Assembly: GCA_013400115.1 (NCBI GenBank)
Contig: VXBP01002900.1
Coordinates: 62,001-126,000, forward strand
Source of the DNA: Rhinopomastus cyanomelas
Taxonomy: Eukaryota; Chordata; Aves; Bucerotiformes; Rhinopomastidae
Direction of reading: 5' to 3'
DNA: 64,000 bases
Shown here: positions 45,589 through 57,012 of the stretch, piece by piece
Numbering within the stretch: the stretch's first letter is position 1
Layout of the letters: every line of letters begins with the position of its first letter
Notes under the pieces: model-generated
Databases searched by the model: none
Seen by the model: the letters and a program-made list of their open reading frames with translations, nothing else
What the model was told of the DNA's origin: nothing
Translations under genes and position numbers: made by a program

Positions 45589-46062
45589 ATAGAATCATTA
45601 AGGATTGGAAGGGACCTTGAAAGATCATCTAGTCCTATCCCTCTGCCAGTGCAGGACCACCTAGATCAAGTCACATAGAATCACAGAACATTAGGGGTCG
45701 GAAGGGACCTGAAAAGGTCATCCAGTACAGTCCCCTGCCAGAGCAGGATCACCTAGACCAAGTCACATAGAATCACAAAACATTAGGGATTGGACGGGAC
45801 CTCAAAAGATCATCTAGTCCTATCTCCCTGCCAGAGCAGGATCACCTAGACCCAGTCACACAATCATGGATCATTAGGGATTGGAAGGGACCTGAAAACA
45901 TTGTCTAGTCCTATCCCCTGCCAGAGCAGAATCACCTAGACCAAGTCACACAGGATGACAGAACATTAGGGATTGGAAGGGACCTCAAAATATCATCCAG
46001 TCCAATCCCCCTGCTACAGCAGCATCCCCTAGACCAAGTCACACAGGAACACATCCAGGCAG
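45589..46062 (-). mobile_element. five CR1 3' ends in tandem
   Basis: Antisense tails starting near 45590, 45676, 45769, 45861 and 45955, a period of about 86-94 bp. Each junction follows CTAGA(C/T)CAAGTCACA. The last runs on into CACAGGAACACATCCAGG. The longest such array in the window. Confidence 0.92.
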
Positions 46063-47013
46063 ATCTAACCCTTTTTATGAACATGACCATACACCTTTCT
46101 GTGCCTTTGACATGGGACTGAAGGCACTTTCCTGCCTCCCAGCCCTGGTGGTTTTTTTAACAAGAACACTCCAGGAGTTCCTGCTGTTCACAGGGGTCAA
46201 GCTTTGGACCCCCACTTCTGCACAGCCTGCTCTGTCTGGCTGTAAGAGCCAAGCTGTAAAGGTCCCATACTGTCTCTATTTTCGTACAGGGGTCTGAAAA
46301 CATGCAACTAAATAAACTCAAGCCACATAAGTGGTCCTGGAGAGCTTAGAAGGTAATGTTCCTCCTACTGTGTTGGCACATATAAGACACTCAATAAAGT
46401 TGCCCCGGTGCTGAATGACCCGAGCAAGCACGACCTGTAGAGGGACACACGTGGCAAAGATGCTTTTAAGTTCCCCTTTTATTTGAGGCTCAGGATTGCT
46501 TTAAACTTCTTCATTTTCTTTCTCATAATGTCAAACTGAGACTTAAAAGTGGCTCCAACGTGTCACGAAAGCTGCAACAAATTTTAGGGAATAAAAAGCC
46601 ACTTAGAGCAAAGAAACACTACTGTCCTGGCTGGGAATTTTAATAGTGCTGCGCTCACAGCCAGACTGCTTGTAACTTCTCTATTAAAATGTTAAATCAG
46701 GAGCATTAAACAGCTTCCAATTAAGGGGTATATTATCACCTCGATGCACAGGGAGTTTCACACGTAAATCCCTATGTATGCAGAAGAGAATATACCCTGT
46801 GGCTTTTTAAATAACAAATAAAAGTTAAAAGAGATTTTGCAGGAGGTAGGAGAGGCATGGAACAGCTTATACTTTAACGCACTCTGAGGGGAGAGAGCTG
46901 AAGCTTAAAACTGCACAGACACAGTATTTGTTTTCATGCTTTCCCCCACTATTCCCAAATATTTCCACGGGGACCTCCTTGCTAAGGAAAAAATCCAAAT
47001 ATTCCATCGGACT
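46063..47013. other. unique intergenic DNA
   Basis: No gene recognised. AT-rich after 46480 (AGGGGTATATTATCACC, TTAAATAACAAATAAAAG). A stretch near 46370-46410 (CATATAAGACACTCAATAAAG) looks a little like the R region of an LTR, but no LTR borders were seen. Confidence 0.35.
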
Positions 47014-47673
47014 GGAAGGGTTTTGGAAGGGCTTTGGAAGGGTTTTGGAAGGGTTTTGGAAGGGTTTTGGAAGGGTTTTGGAAGGGTTTTGGAAGGGTTT
47101 TGGAAGGGTTTTGGAAGGGTTTTGGAAGGGTTTTGGAAGGGTTTTGGAAGGGTTTTGGAAGGGTTTTGGAAGGGTTTTGGAAGGGTTTTGGAAGGGTTTT
47201 GGAAGGGTTTTGGAAGGGTTTTGGAAGGGTTTTGGAAGGGTTTTGGAAGGGTTTTGGAAGGGTTTTGGAAGGGTTTTGGAAGGGTTTTGGAAGGGTTTTG
47301 GAAGGGTTTTGGAAGGGTTTTGGAAGGGTTTTGGAAGGGTTTTGGAAGGGTTTTGGAAGGGTTTTGGAAGGGTTTTGGAAGGGTTTTGGAAGGGTTTTGG
47401 AAGGGTTTTGGAAGGGTTTTGGAAGGGTTTTGGAAGGGTTTTGGAAGGGTTTTGGAAGGGTTTTGGAAGGGTTTTGGAAGGGTTTTGGAAGGGTTTTGGA
47501 AGGGTTTTGGAAGGGTTTTGGAAGGGTTTTGGAAGGGTTTTGGAAGGGTTTTGGAAGGGTTTTGGAAGGGTTTTGGAAGGGTTTTGGAAGGGTTTTGGAA
47601 GGGTTTTGGAAGGGTTTTGGAAGGGTTTTGGAAGGGTTTTGGAAGGGTTTTGGAAGGGTTTTGGAAGGGCTTT
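47014..47673. repeat. 60-copy minisatellite of an 11-bp unit
   Basis: Exactly 660 bp = 60 x 11 bp. The unit is GGAAGGGTTTT. Unit 2 (47025-47035) and unit 60 (47663-47673) read GGAAGGGCTTT; all the others appear identical. Having no stop codon and a length not divisible by 3, it is open in all three plus frames and in at least one minus frame, giving artificial 216- to 294-codon frames with an 11-residue period. The plus strand carries regularly spaced GG/GGG runs. Confidence 0.98.
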
Positions 47674-47946
47674 CACATATGTAGGCTGAAAGTGGGATAG
47701 ACTGTGTTGTATTAACACTGAGAGCATCCTCCCCACTGCCACACTGCTCACTCTACGAGTGGAAAATAGTTTTTCTAAGGCTAAGGCAAATCTGTTAATT
47801 AATTGGAGTTCAAGGGCAAATTATTAATTTAAGAGTGCTCAGAAACAGTTAATTCAACCCCCTCCCCCCTGTAGCACATCTCACTTTCCTAAAGGCTGTT
47901 TTAACTAGTACGTGAAGAGCTGCAACCCTCCCAGCCTGTGTCACTG
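47674..47946. other. unique AT-rich spacer
   Basis: TTAATTAATTGG at about 47796 and TTATTAATTTAAG near 47821; otherwise nothing recognised. Confidence 0.4.
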
Positions 47947-48083
47947 AATCACAGAACATTAGGGATTGGAAGAGACCTCAAAAAATCATCCAGTCCTATC
48001 CCCCTGCCAGAGCAGGATCACCTAGACCAAGTCACAGAATCACAGAACATTAGGGATTGGAAGGGACCTTGAAAGATCATCTA
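47947..48083 (-). mobile_element. two CR1 3' ends in tandem, cut by an N
   Basis: Antisense; second tail begins at about 48027 after ACCAAGTCACAGAATC and stops at GATCATCTA before the N at 48084. Confidence 0.9.
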
Positions 48084-48084
48084 N
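48084..48084. other. single N, assembly join
   Basis: One unknown base where a CR1 tail stops mid-sequence and unrelated sequence begins, so a join or collapsed array is likely. Confidence 0.8.
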
Positions 48085-49110
48085 CCGTTCCCCTTGTGCC
48101 AGTTCCTCAACCAGTAAAAGCTGCCTGTATCCTGTCAGTGTAGGGTGGCCCGTTGGCAAATCTGTTCTCCACCTCAGGAAGCCACAGAGCAGGGCACGTG
48201 CCAGACGGACAACATTCCCATGTTTAAAGTGAGCTCTGTCAACCTTTGCCACCGACACCAAACCAAAGCCCTCGGCTAAGCCTTTGCCCCGAGGATGCGC
48301 CGGGAAGCGCGTGCAGCGGATGCCAAGGGGAAACGCTGCGTGAAGGCAGTTTCCAAACAGCCCCTTAACAGAGGAAGAAACTTTCCTCCTTCTCCCTCCT
48401 TCTCCATGTTAAAATGAACTGTCAGAGCCTGGATGAAGACGCAAACAGAATTGCCTGCCTTACCAAGCCTGCAGTGGCTCCTCGACTTTGATCTAATTCT
48501 ATTTGCTGCTTTATGATGCATGAAGCTGTCAGATAAAGAGGTGTTCACAAAAACCCACTCGAGCTGTCAGAGCTGACAAGCCCTGTGATGGATTACGGAG
48601 AAAACAAAAGGGTTATCACCTTAACCACAAACATTTATATCTTTTTTTCATAAGGGTGCTTCAATCAACGCGCAGTTACCAGGGTGCAGGTTGTTGTGCG
48701 CCTGTAGGAACAGAGATCCGATGACACGCGTTGAAGCGGCATTTAAAAAGTACAACGCGCGCATGCCGGCGCTAACACGCTGCTGACGCGGTGCGGCTGG
48801 GCTCGCTCGGATCAAAGACGAGGGCTCCTCAGTCTTCGATGTAAAAAGGACTCTTTTCTGAAGAACAATTTCTGTCTCCCCACCCAACTTTCAAAGGTTA
48901 AACACAGTCATAACAGTCGAACAGGGTGTAACTCAAAAAAGCCTGGTGCTTAAATACACCCCTACGATTACTTACACAGTAGAACCTTCGGCGCAGGATG
49001 AGGAGCGGCTAGCGTTTGGGTCGTGCGGAGGAAACAAGACTAACAGTCACACTCACGCCTTCTCCAGCATCAGAGAGCAATCTCATGGCTCGTTGATCTG
49101 TCTTCTCTTC
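48085..49110. other. unique intergenic DNA, possible regulatory block
   Basis: No gene recognised. 48480-48680 is AT-rich (GATCTAATTCTATTTGC, GCTTTATGATGCATG, CATTTATATC) with a CpG-bearing part to 48800; could be regulatory. Confidence 0.35.
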
Positions 49111-49292
49111 CTGTGGGACTTGGTCTGGGTGATCCTGCTGTGGCAGGGGGATTGGACTGGATGATCTTTGGAGGTCCCTTCCAATCCCTAATGATTCTAT
49201 GACTTGGTCTAGGTGATCCTGCTGTGGCAGGGGGATTGGACTGGATGATCATCCAAGGTCCCATCCAATCCCTGATGATTCTGTGATTCTAT
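49111..49292 (+). mobile_element. two CR1 3' ends in tandem
   Basis: Sense tails joined at ATTCTATGACTTGGTCTAGG; a clear example of the recurrent junction. Confidence 0.92.
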
Positions 49293-49559
49293 GATCTCTT
49301 CGCCCTCCCGCGCCAAAGTCCACAGATTCTTGAAAGGGCGCTGCAGCAAACAGTGTTGGACATGAAGACTGTCAAGCAAAGCAAATATTCTACCCCTCAT
49401 GCTGCATCTTTGAGGCTAGTGAAAGGAAGAGAAGAAAACACATCAAGGTTCTTGAGCTGTTACACATGTGGTTTGCACTTGGGATCATGCCAAGACTCAT
49501 TCGCTCTTGGTCGGTACATCCGTACGCTGATAGTGACCAGAGGCTACCCTGTAGCACGG

Positions 49560-49820
49560 CCCTCAGTTCAAGAAGGACACGGAGCTGCTGGAGGGAGTCC
49601 AGCACAGAGCAACGAGGATGGTGAAGGAAGTGGAACATCTCCCTGATGAGGAGAGGCTGAGGGAGCTGGGTCTCTTGAGCTTGGAGAAGAGGAGACTGAG
49701 GGGTGACCTCATGAATGTCTATAAATGTGTGAAAGAGTGGGTGTCAGGAGGATGGATCCAGGCTCTGCTCAGTGGTATCTAGTGATAGGACAAGGGACAG
49801 TGGGAGTGAGCTGGAACAGA
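49560..49820 (+). mobile_element. CR1 LINE, 3' part replaced by purine repeat
   Basis: Sense, from CCTCAGTTCAAGAAGGAC to GAGCTGGAACAGA; the rest of the element is missing. Confidence 0.9.
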
Positions 49821-49876
49821 AGGGAGGAAGGGAGGAAGGGAGGGAGGAAGGAAGGGAGGAAGGAAGGGAGGAAGAC
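49821..49876 (+). repeat. GGGA/GGAA purine-rich simple repeat
   Basis: About 55 bp of uninterrupted purines (AGGGAGGAAGG-type) grown out of the CR1 sequence GGAACAGAGGAGG. Confidence 0.9.
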
Positions 49877-51080
49877 CATCCAAAGTCACTGCTTATGAAA
49901 CAAAATGTAGAACTACCCCATGATCAGACAGACTTCTCGATAGCAGTTATGGAGGGGCTGGAGGCCACCAGTCCTTCCGCAGTTCCAGCGGGCTGTTAGG
50001 GCTGTTTCTCTCAGCTCTCTGCAGCGACTTGCCAAGCTCTAGCAGACACGAGCGTTACCATCATTCATTAAACCCTCTTCCTACACCGCAGCCATGCACA
50101 GCCCAATAAAAGCCCTTTCCAACGAGCCGAGCGGCGAGCTGGCTCGGATGGGCTGTTATTAGTATGCACAGGGTGTACGTTCCCGGGCAGTCATGCAGTG
50201 GGAACCCAGCTAGCCCGAGCACAGGCTGATGTGGAGCATATGATATTACTTATGTCGGCATGAGAGCAATCTGCTTTAATATCAGACACTTTAGTGCAAA
50301 GAATGTCAGGGTTACCAAAGGTTAAAGACGGGCCGCTGGATTTTTTCGTTGCGGTTTTTTTCTGTTCTTGGTATGAACTAAAAAAACTGTGGGATGACTC
50401 TGGTTCTCAGTTTTGGGGGGCTTCTGAGTCAAAGGACAATAAATGATGATGGCTAAGAGCACCAGCAGGCTGAAACCCAAAAAGCATGGTGTGCCATGGA
50501 GCTGAACACACAGAGGAGAAAGGAGTGTGTGAGGGGTGGCCGACTGCCCCCAGCCCTGGACTAGGCTGTGGGGTTCAAGCATCGCCTCACAGAGCCAGAG
50601 CCTTCAAGGGGTGCTGAGCCTCAAAGGCCAAGTTCTCACCATCTGCCACACCTCAGCATCTGCACTGATGCTAGGAGCCTCTGCTTTCTGTGCCATGGTC
50701 TTGGGAAGCCACATGATGAGTCCACTCAGTACCCTGCTGACCCCTAGATTCTGGGAGCTCCCTCTCGCATTCCACAGCAAACAGCTGCTGCAGCACCTTG
50801 AACTTTCACTTTTCCTTCACTGAAATTGAAAACCAGGGATAGAACCAACCTGGAAGCCCCCAACATCTCAGGTGGGAAACATGACTGGAACAGAAGCCAG
50901 CGGGCTGCTTTGCTGAGGCCAACAGCTTTTTGGGAGCACATCAGCATCTGTTGTTTGCCCCACCCTTGGAATCTTCGGGTGGTGGGGAGCGAAAGAAGAA
51001 CAGGAGCTCTTAGGGTGAAGGAGACCAGGCAAAGAACAGAAAGTATAAGCAGCAGATGAAGATGCTGGTGCCTTTTCCAC
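49877..51080. other. unique intergenic DNA
   Basis: No gene recognised. 50040-50300 holds ATCATTCATTAAACCC and TTATTAGTATGC motifs and may be regulatory. Confidence 0.4.
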
Positions 51081-51275
51081 AGAATGACAGAACATTAGGG
51101 ACTGGAAGTGACCTCAAAAGAGGTCCAATCCCCCTGACACAGCAGCATCACCTAGACAGGAACATGGCCAGGAGGGATTTAAATGTCTCCAGAGAAGGAG
51201 ACTCCACAGCTCCCCGGGCAGCCCCTTCCAGGGCTCTGTCACCCTCACTGGGAAGAAGTTCCTTCTGATATTTAT
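51081..51275 (-). mobile_element. CR1 3' part with small deletions
   Basis: Antisense; lacks the GATCATCTA segment and part of the ACCAAGTCAC region. Confidence 0.88.
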
Positions 51276-52121
51276 CTCCCAAGCACCATGTCTACCTGGT
51301 TCCATGTGCTAGAGGAGATGAATATCGCAAAGACCGAGGACAAATAACACGAGTCACTATCCAACCGTTTGCTTTCACAACCTCCAGCGAAGTGACTGAA
51401 CCCCTTTTCTATACAGACACCCTTCCCTCAGCTGACGGTTCACGACACAAGTGAAGAGAGAAAGGAAAAGAGACCGAGAGGGGGAAAGGCAGAGAAGGAG
51501 GGAGTGTGCAGTGAAAGGAAGACAGATGGGCCCATCAGTTATGTATATTGTGACCCTCCTGCCAGTCACAGCCCCACGGGAGCGTGGCGGAATAAATGCT
51601 GAAGAATGGAAAGTAGGAGTCAAACTCAACCCCAACAAAAAAGAACCCAACAAGCAACCAGATCGAGCAGAGTCAATTGTCCGCGAGGGACAGGCGCCAT
51701 CGAGATTTTTTAGGAGCGTATGAATCAAAATTTCAAGAGGAATTTGCCAACCCAGGTCTCAGCTCGTGCGCAGCCAGCGGCAGGAGGGTGGAGGCTGTGG
51801 GTCTGCAGAGGAGGACTGCCAGCTCGCCAAGGTGTGAGGGGGTCGATCCGATCAATATTCGTGACGGCAGCACGTGTGCTCTGAGCGCACAGCCCAGCAA
51901 ACCCAGCTCGGCTGGACTTCACCTCCCAGCCTCCAGGAGCCTCTGCATCATCCTGCGTTGCCCTTAGCTGGGTCCTGCTGCTTTTTGCAGCTGCACGTGT
52001 GTGTGTGTGTGTGCACACTCGTGTGCAGGTGCAGATGTAAAAGCTGAGCCCCTGCAGAGCAGACCTGGCTCACTCGTAGCCCTATCTTGTTACCCTCTCT
52101 ACCAGAGCCCAGCAATAATAC
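51276..52121. other. unique intergenic DNA
   Basis: No gene recognised; a short GT repeat lies at about 51997-52012. Confidence 0.45.
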
Positions 52122-52443
52122 ATGTGTGAAGGGTGGGTGTCAGGAGGATGGAGCCAGGCTCTTCTCCATGTCATCTAGTGATAGGACAAGGGACAATGGG
52201 TGTGAGATGGAACAGAGGAGGTTCCATATATATATCTGAAGGAACTTCTTCATGGTGAGGGTGATGGAGCACTAGAAGGGGCTGCCCAGGGGGGTTGCAG
52301 AGTCTCCTCCACTGGAGACGTTTAAAACCTGCCTGGATGTGTTCCTGTGTGTCTTGGTCTAGGTGGTCCTGCTGTGGCAGGAGGATTGGACTGGATGATC
52401 TTTCGAGGTCCCTTCCAATCCCTAATGATTCTGTGATTCTATG
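52122..52443 (+). mobile_element. CR1 LINE 3' part
   Basis: Sense, from CATGTGTGAAGGGTGGGTG to GATTCTGTGATTCTATG. Confidence 0.93.
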
Positions 52444-52723
52444 AATAAATTCAGCTGCAAGACCTCCAGCTCATCACAACCATCCAAAGCAACACCACTA
52501 ACTGAAAAACCCGTCTTGCTAACACCAGGAGCAAGCAAATCCCATCCTTCATACACTGAGCACGTGTTTAACGCTTCCCTTCTCAAACAACATGAGGTCC
52601 GCAGGATCATCTCTTGCTCCTGGTACCATTCCCTCACTCCCACACTGAAGATGTTTCTACAACTTCATGGAAATTCCATCCACTCTCTTACTGGACACAG
52701 GCTTCTCCAGACTGTCTAGATCA
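52444..52723. other. unique spacer
   Basis: Nothing recognised. Confidence 0.4.
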
Positions 52724-52776
52724 GAGAATCACAGAGCATTAGGGATTGGAAGGGACCTCAAACATCTAGTCCATGA
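52724..52776 (-). mobile_element. CR1 tail scrap
   Basis: Antisense, about 53 bp, with a deletion after GACCTCAAA. Confidence 0.8.
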
Positions 52777-53477
52777 CAATTTTGAGTTATGTAGATATTT
52801 GCAACAGAGTCCCCAGCCTGCACGAAGACCTGTGGGAGAAACTTGCTTCCCCCTTGGCCAGGGACCATGGTGCAATCACAGACAGCAGGATCTGCCTGCT
52901 TCTTTGTTGTAAAATCTCACAGGGGTTCGTGGAGGTGACTCTTCTCTGCCAAACCTCATCACCCATTTAACAAGTCTGGGTGTAGGGTGGCAGAAACACT
53001 GTCTTCCTTCCCGTCCCACTTTCCCATCTCTGAATTCATACTCACCCTCAGTTGTCTGTTCTGTCCCTTTTCTGTCCCTGTAGCCCTTCTCCCTCCCATC
53101 CTTTCAACTTTCATCCATTTATCCCCCTGTCAGGGACATATGCAAATGAACTCTAATTCTAATTTAAGGGCCTCTTTGATGTAGGCTCTGACTAACCAGG
53201 AAAAACCCCCGAAGAGTAGCTGAGTTAGTTTCTGCTCTGACCTTTTCACTGCTTTTAACCTTAAGAATTCTTTGTCTTCACATCACAGGCAGGGACACAA
53301 TGGCTGTGATAGTTAGCTGGTTTGGAACTGGGGTAATTAGCAAAGAGAAAATATTAGCAGAAAGATCTTAAGACCTTTCTGAGTAAGGAAAACCCTAAAA
53401 CTTTCCAAAGGAAGAGGAGAATGTGGTGGAAGAATGCTTTTGCTCCTAGTGGTCATTCGCACTGCAGGTTGGGGGAC
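52777..53477. other. unique intergenic DNA
   Basis: Nothing recognised. Confidence 0.45.
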
Positions 53478-53582
53478 CCACCTGGATGTGTCCCTGTGCG
53501 ACTTGGTCTAGGTGGTCCCGCTGTGGCAGGGGGATTGGACTGGATCTTTTGGGTTCCCTTCCAACCCCTAATGATGCTATGA
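53478..53582 (+). mobile_element. CR1 3' end
   Basis: Sense, CCCACCTGGATGTGTCCCTG to GATGCTATG, more diverged than average. Confidence 0.88.
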
Positions 53583-53917
53583 AAGCAGTCATCAGGATGG
53601 ACACTACAGAAGTGTGACTGTTAATTAATGCCATCATTGGGTGCTAAGGCACCAACGCAGGAGGTGAGTTCATACCCAGTCCCACACTCTACAATTAAAT
53701 CTTGACAGCCAGGACACAGTAGCACATGTGACCCTTCCCAAGATACTTGAAAGTCTTTCCTAAGTCTTAGGAAACCAACCCAGGGTGAAAAAAGAGAGAT
53801 TAAGCTATTTTGAGCTAAACCAGACAGAAAATAGGCTGTGGCGAGGGCACAGTGTGTGCAAAGACACTGGTGGGAGAAGGAGACCTGCACTGGTATGGTT
53901 AAGGTTTCTGGAAACAC
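53583..53917. other. unique intergenic DNA
   Basis: Nothing recognised. Confidence 0.4.
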
Positions 53918-54168
53918 AGAATCACAGAATCATAGAATCATTAGGGAGGATTGGAAGGGACCTCAAAAGATCATCCAGTCCAGTCATAGAATCATTAGGG
54001 ATTGGAAGGGACCTCAAAAGATCATCTAGTCCAGTCATAGAATCATTAGGGATTGGAAGGGACCTCAAAAGATCATCCAGTCCAGTCATAGAATCATTAG
54101 GGATTAGAAGGGACCTCAAAAGCTCACCCAGTCCAATCCCCCTGACACAGCAGGGTCACCCAGACCAA
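53918..54168 (-). mobile_element. CR1 3' end with four short-period tail copies
   Basis: Antisense; units of about 54 bp, each from CATAGAATCATTAGGG to ATCCAGTCCAGT, repeated four times before the full tail continues. Same short-unit type as at 30453-30790 with a junction at the TTGGACTGG motif. Confidence 0.92.
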
Positions 54169-54906
54169 TAAGCATTTAATGACAAAGCACACAGGAGGTG
54201 TGAACCTGGAGGAAAAAGGTGATTGACTCAGCTGGTTCAGAATTAACCTTAACCTGGTTGGCAGAGTTTTAAGAAATACTTCAAGAGCTGTCAGCACCAG
54301 CAGCGCTACCCACGGGTAACCCCAGTGCATCTGGTGACATAAGTGAAGTCATGGCGACAGGCTCCATATTCCACAAGCCCACGGCACCTGGACAGGGTGA
54401 GGCATTAATTACCAGGCACAGTCACACCAGCCCTGGCTTCTTGGTTTTGTGAAGCCGGATCAGAGCGACGGGGTCTGGAGTTGTCTTTGCTCCTTCACAA
54501 CTCAACAAAGCTCATTCAGGTCACAGCTTACAGAGTATGACAGAAGTATGCTGTAAGTCTCTATCTGGAGGATTAAAGCTCTGCAAACCTCTTAAAGCCA
54601 GCCAGCCAGCTCCAGCACTCGTTAAAAGTTTTACCTCATTTCAAGCCTGGGTGCTCCTCAAAATGGGACTAGCAAAAATGTGTGTGAAGGAAATCTCTTC
54701 ATCCCACTCCAATAGAGGGGAGGCCGCTTCGGGCTGGAAAAGGTACTTGGCACTACCTTGAGAAACAGAGGAGGAATGTAGTGGGACATCGGCATCACCG
54801 TGCGTGAGGAAGGTACCGAGATGATTGCTGTGTCCTGTACTGCACCCTGGCCCTGAAACCTGTCGAGCTGAGCTGATGTCCTGGTGAGAAAACAAATGCA
54901 TCACTT
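54169..54906. other. unique intergenic DNA
   Basis: Nothing recognised. Confidence 0.45.
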
Positions 54907-55172
54907 CACAGAATCATAGAGTCATTAGGGCTTGGAAGGGACCTTGAAAGACCATCCAGTCCTATCCCCCTGCCACTGCAGCATCATCTAGACCAAGTTG
55001 CACAGGAACACATGCAGGCAGGTTTTAAACTTCTCCAGAGAAGGAGACTCCACAACCCCCCTGGGCAGCCCCTTCCAGTGCTCTGGCACCCTCACTGTGA
55101 AGAAAATCCTTCTCATATTGATGTGGAACCTCCTCTGTTCCAGCTGACAACCAGTGCCCCTTGTCCTATCTC
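54907..55172 (-). mobile_element. CR1 LINE 3' part
   Basis: Antisense, from CATAGAGTCATTAGGGCTTGG to CCCCTTGTCCTATCT. Confidence 0.93.
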
Positions 55173-55439
55173 TTCATTGTCCCCATTAATTTCCATTGTG
55201 TGTGTGGTGGCAGCAAAGTCCCTTTAGTGCCGTTCACAGCTTTGGCCAATCTTGCAAGTACCTGCTTTGCTTTTAGGATACAGCAGTTACCCTCTGATCA
55301 CTCTGTGCTCTCATTGCTTCTTTCTTGTATTTTGTTTGCCCAACAGCAACATCAAACAGAAGTCAGAAGTCAAACAAGAGACATTTAGCTTCTAGGTGTC
55401 AGTTGCCATTTAGCAAAACAAACCTGGTCTTTTGAAAGA
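55173..55439. other. unique spacer
   Basis: Nothing recognised. Confidence 0.4.
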
Positions 55440-55525
55440 TCATAGAATCACAGAATCATTAGGGATTGGAAAGGACCTCAAAAGATCACCTAGTCCAATC
55501 CTCTCACCACAGCAGGATCACATCA
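55440..55525 (-). mobile_element. CR1 3' end
   Basis: Antisense, short, cut at GCAGGATCACAT. Confidence 0.88.
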
Positions 55526-55786
55526 TCCTTCCACATTATGCACTTCTAGTGCTTTAAAGTATTACAGTGCTGCCTAGCACTGCAAACACGGATGTGCTTT
55601 GAATGCCAACGCGGTCCGACGTCTACATCAGCAGTAAAACTGGAATTCATGCTCCTTAATTTTAATTCTTGTACAACTTCCACCTTCTACCTGGTGTACA
55701 ACTTGCCACATACATCTGAAAGGAAGATGTGAGTCCAAACCAGCTCTCAGGCAACTCAGGGATTGCAAGACAATCTTCAGTCACCG
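55526..55786. other. unique spacer
   Basis: Nothing recognised; ends of the segment carry TTAATTTTAATTC. Confidence 0.4.
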
Positions 55787-55870
55787 AATCATAGCATCAT
55801 TAGGGATTGGAAGGGACCTTGAAAGATCATCCAGTCCAATCCCCCTGTCTACCATCACCTAGACCAATTA
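55787..55870 (-). mobile_element. CR1 3' end
   Basis: Antisense, ending CACCTAGACCAATT; pairs with the inverted copies immediately to the right. Confidence 0.88.
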
Positions 55871-55892
55871 ACAACAGTCTTGATCAGTCTTA

Positions 55893-56042
55893 GAGGGGGA
55901 TTGGACTGGATGATCTTTCAAGGTCCCTTCCAATCCCTAATGATTCTATGACTTGATCCAGGTGATCCTGCTGTGGGAGAGGATTGGACTGGATGATCTT
56001 TCAAGGTCCCTTCCAATCCCTAATGTCCTGTGACGCTGTGAT
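55893..56042 (+). mobile_element. two CR1 3' ends in tandem
   Basis: Sense; joined at ATTCTATGACTTGATCCAGG. Confidence 0.9.
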
Positions 56043-56129
56043 GACCACAAGTGGTTTTCTGCCCCTTGCTAACGAGGGCACATTCTGGACAGAGCTGAGC
56101 TTGCTAGGCAAGGAAAATCCTTGTGATTT

Positions 56130-56281
56130 TCATAGAACCATAGAATCATTAGGGATGGGAAGGGACCTTGAAAGATCATCCAGTCCAATCCCCCTGCCAC
56201 AGCAGGATCACCTAGACCAAGTCACACAGGAACATGTCCAGACGGGTCTTAAACATCTCCAGCGAAGGAGACTCCACTACC
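56130..56281 (-). mobile_element. CR1 3' part
   Basis: Antisense; CATAGAACCATAGAATCATT to GGAGACTCCACTACC. Confidence 0.9.
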
Positions 56282-57012
56282 TGTATTTGCTGCATCACTT
56301 CATCATCTTGAAATCACGTATCAGCCAAACCAAAATCGATTCTGGCTTCAGAAACCTCTACTGCTGTGTATTTGATTTCCAGCTGAAAGCCCTGCAGCTT
56401 CATTCTCGTTCCAACAGGAAATCTCCAGCATTTATGTACATTGCTGTGTTCTTATTACTGAACTGCTCGAGTTTACCCTCAAAAATACCATTTTCACCAC
56501 TGAAGGGACAACATCAAAGCAGGAGGATGGTTATTAAGACCCTAAAAAGATCAGTTACCACTTTCAGTCCACTGTGCCCCTTGACAGATCTAATAAAAGC
56601 ATCAGCTGGCAAGACGCTGCCTTTCTGAAGTCTTTCCTGAGGTTAATATTTAATGTCCTTGGCACTGATGCTGGGCCTCAACGAAGGTCTCTCGGCTCGT
56701 GGAAACTAAAAGCTCTACTGCCAAACGCGGCTGCAGATCCATCTGAAGATCTGCCCCTCTTTTATTTGAAGTTCTTCATAAGAAATGTGCTCTGTATATC
56801 ATTACCTACGTTGCTTCAGACAGCACTGCTTATAGCACCAAAGCAAGACACCAAAGCAACGCCAAAAATCATCCTGTTGCCATATGTGCTTCTCCTGCTT
56901 TGAGTTAGAACAGAACTAACTCTGTTCAGTTTTTTGCTTTCAAGCTCAGTTTCTTCTAAGTCACTGCACTGTCTGCAGTTAACAACGTGTTTGCACCGCG
57001 TCTGCTTCCACA
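56282..57012. other. unique intergenic DNA
   Basis: No gene recognised; open frames across it lack domains. Confidence 0.45.

Noticed and set aside
45589..46062. Regularly spaced repeats as a CRISPR-like array
   Set aside because: The units are tandem CR1 3' ends without unique spacers in a vertebrate genome.
46340..46430. LTR-like stretch with TATAAGACACTCAATAAAG
   Set aside because: No terminal TG...CA borders, second LTR or primer-binding site could be found; too weak to call.
46867..47751. Open frames of 216-294 codons on both strands with a repeating 11-residue pattern
   Set aside because: They are by-products of the stop-free 11-bp minisatellite, which is open in all three plus frames and at least one minus frame. 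No promoter, splice or domain evidence.
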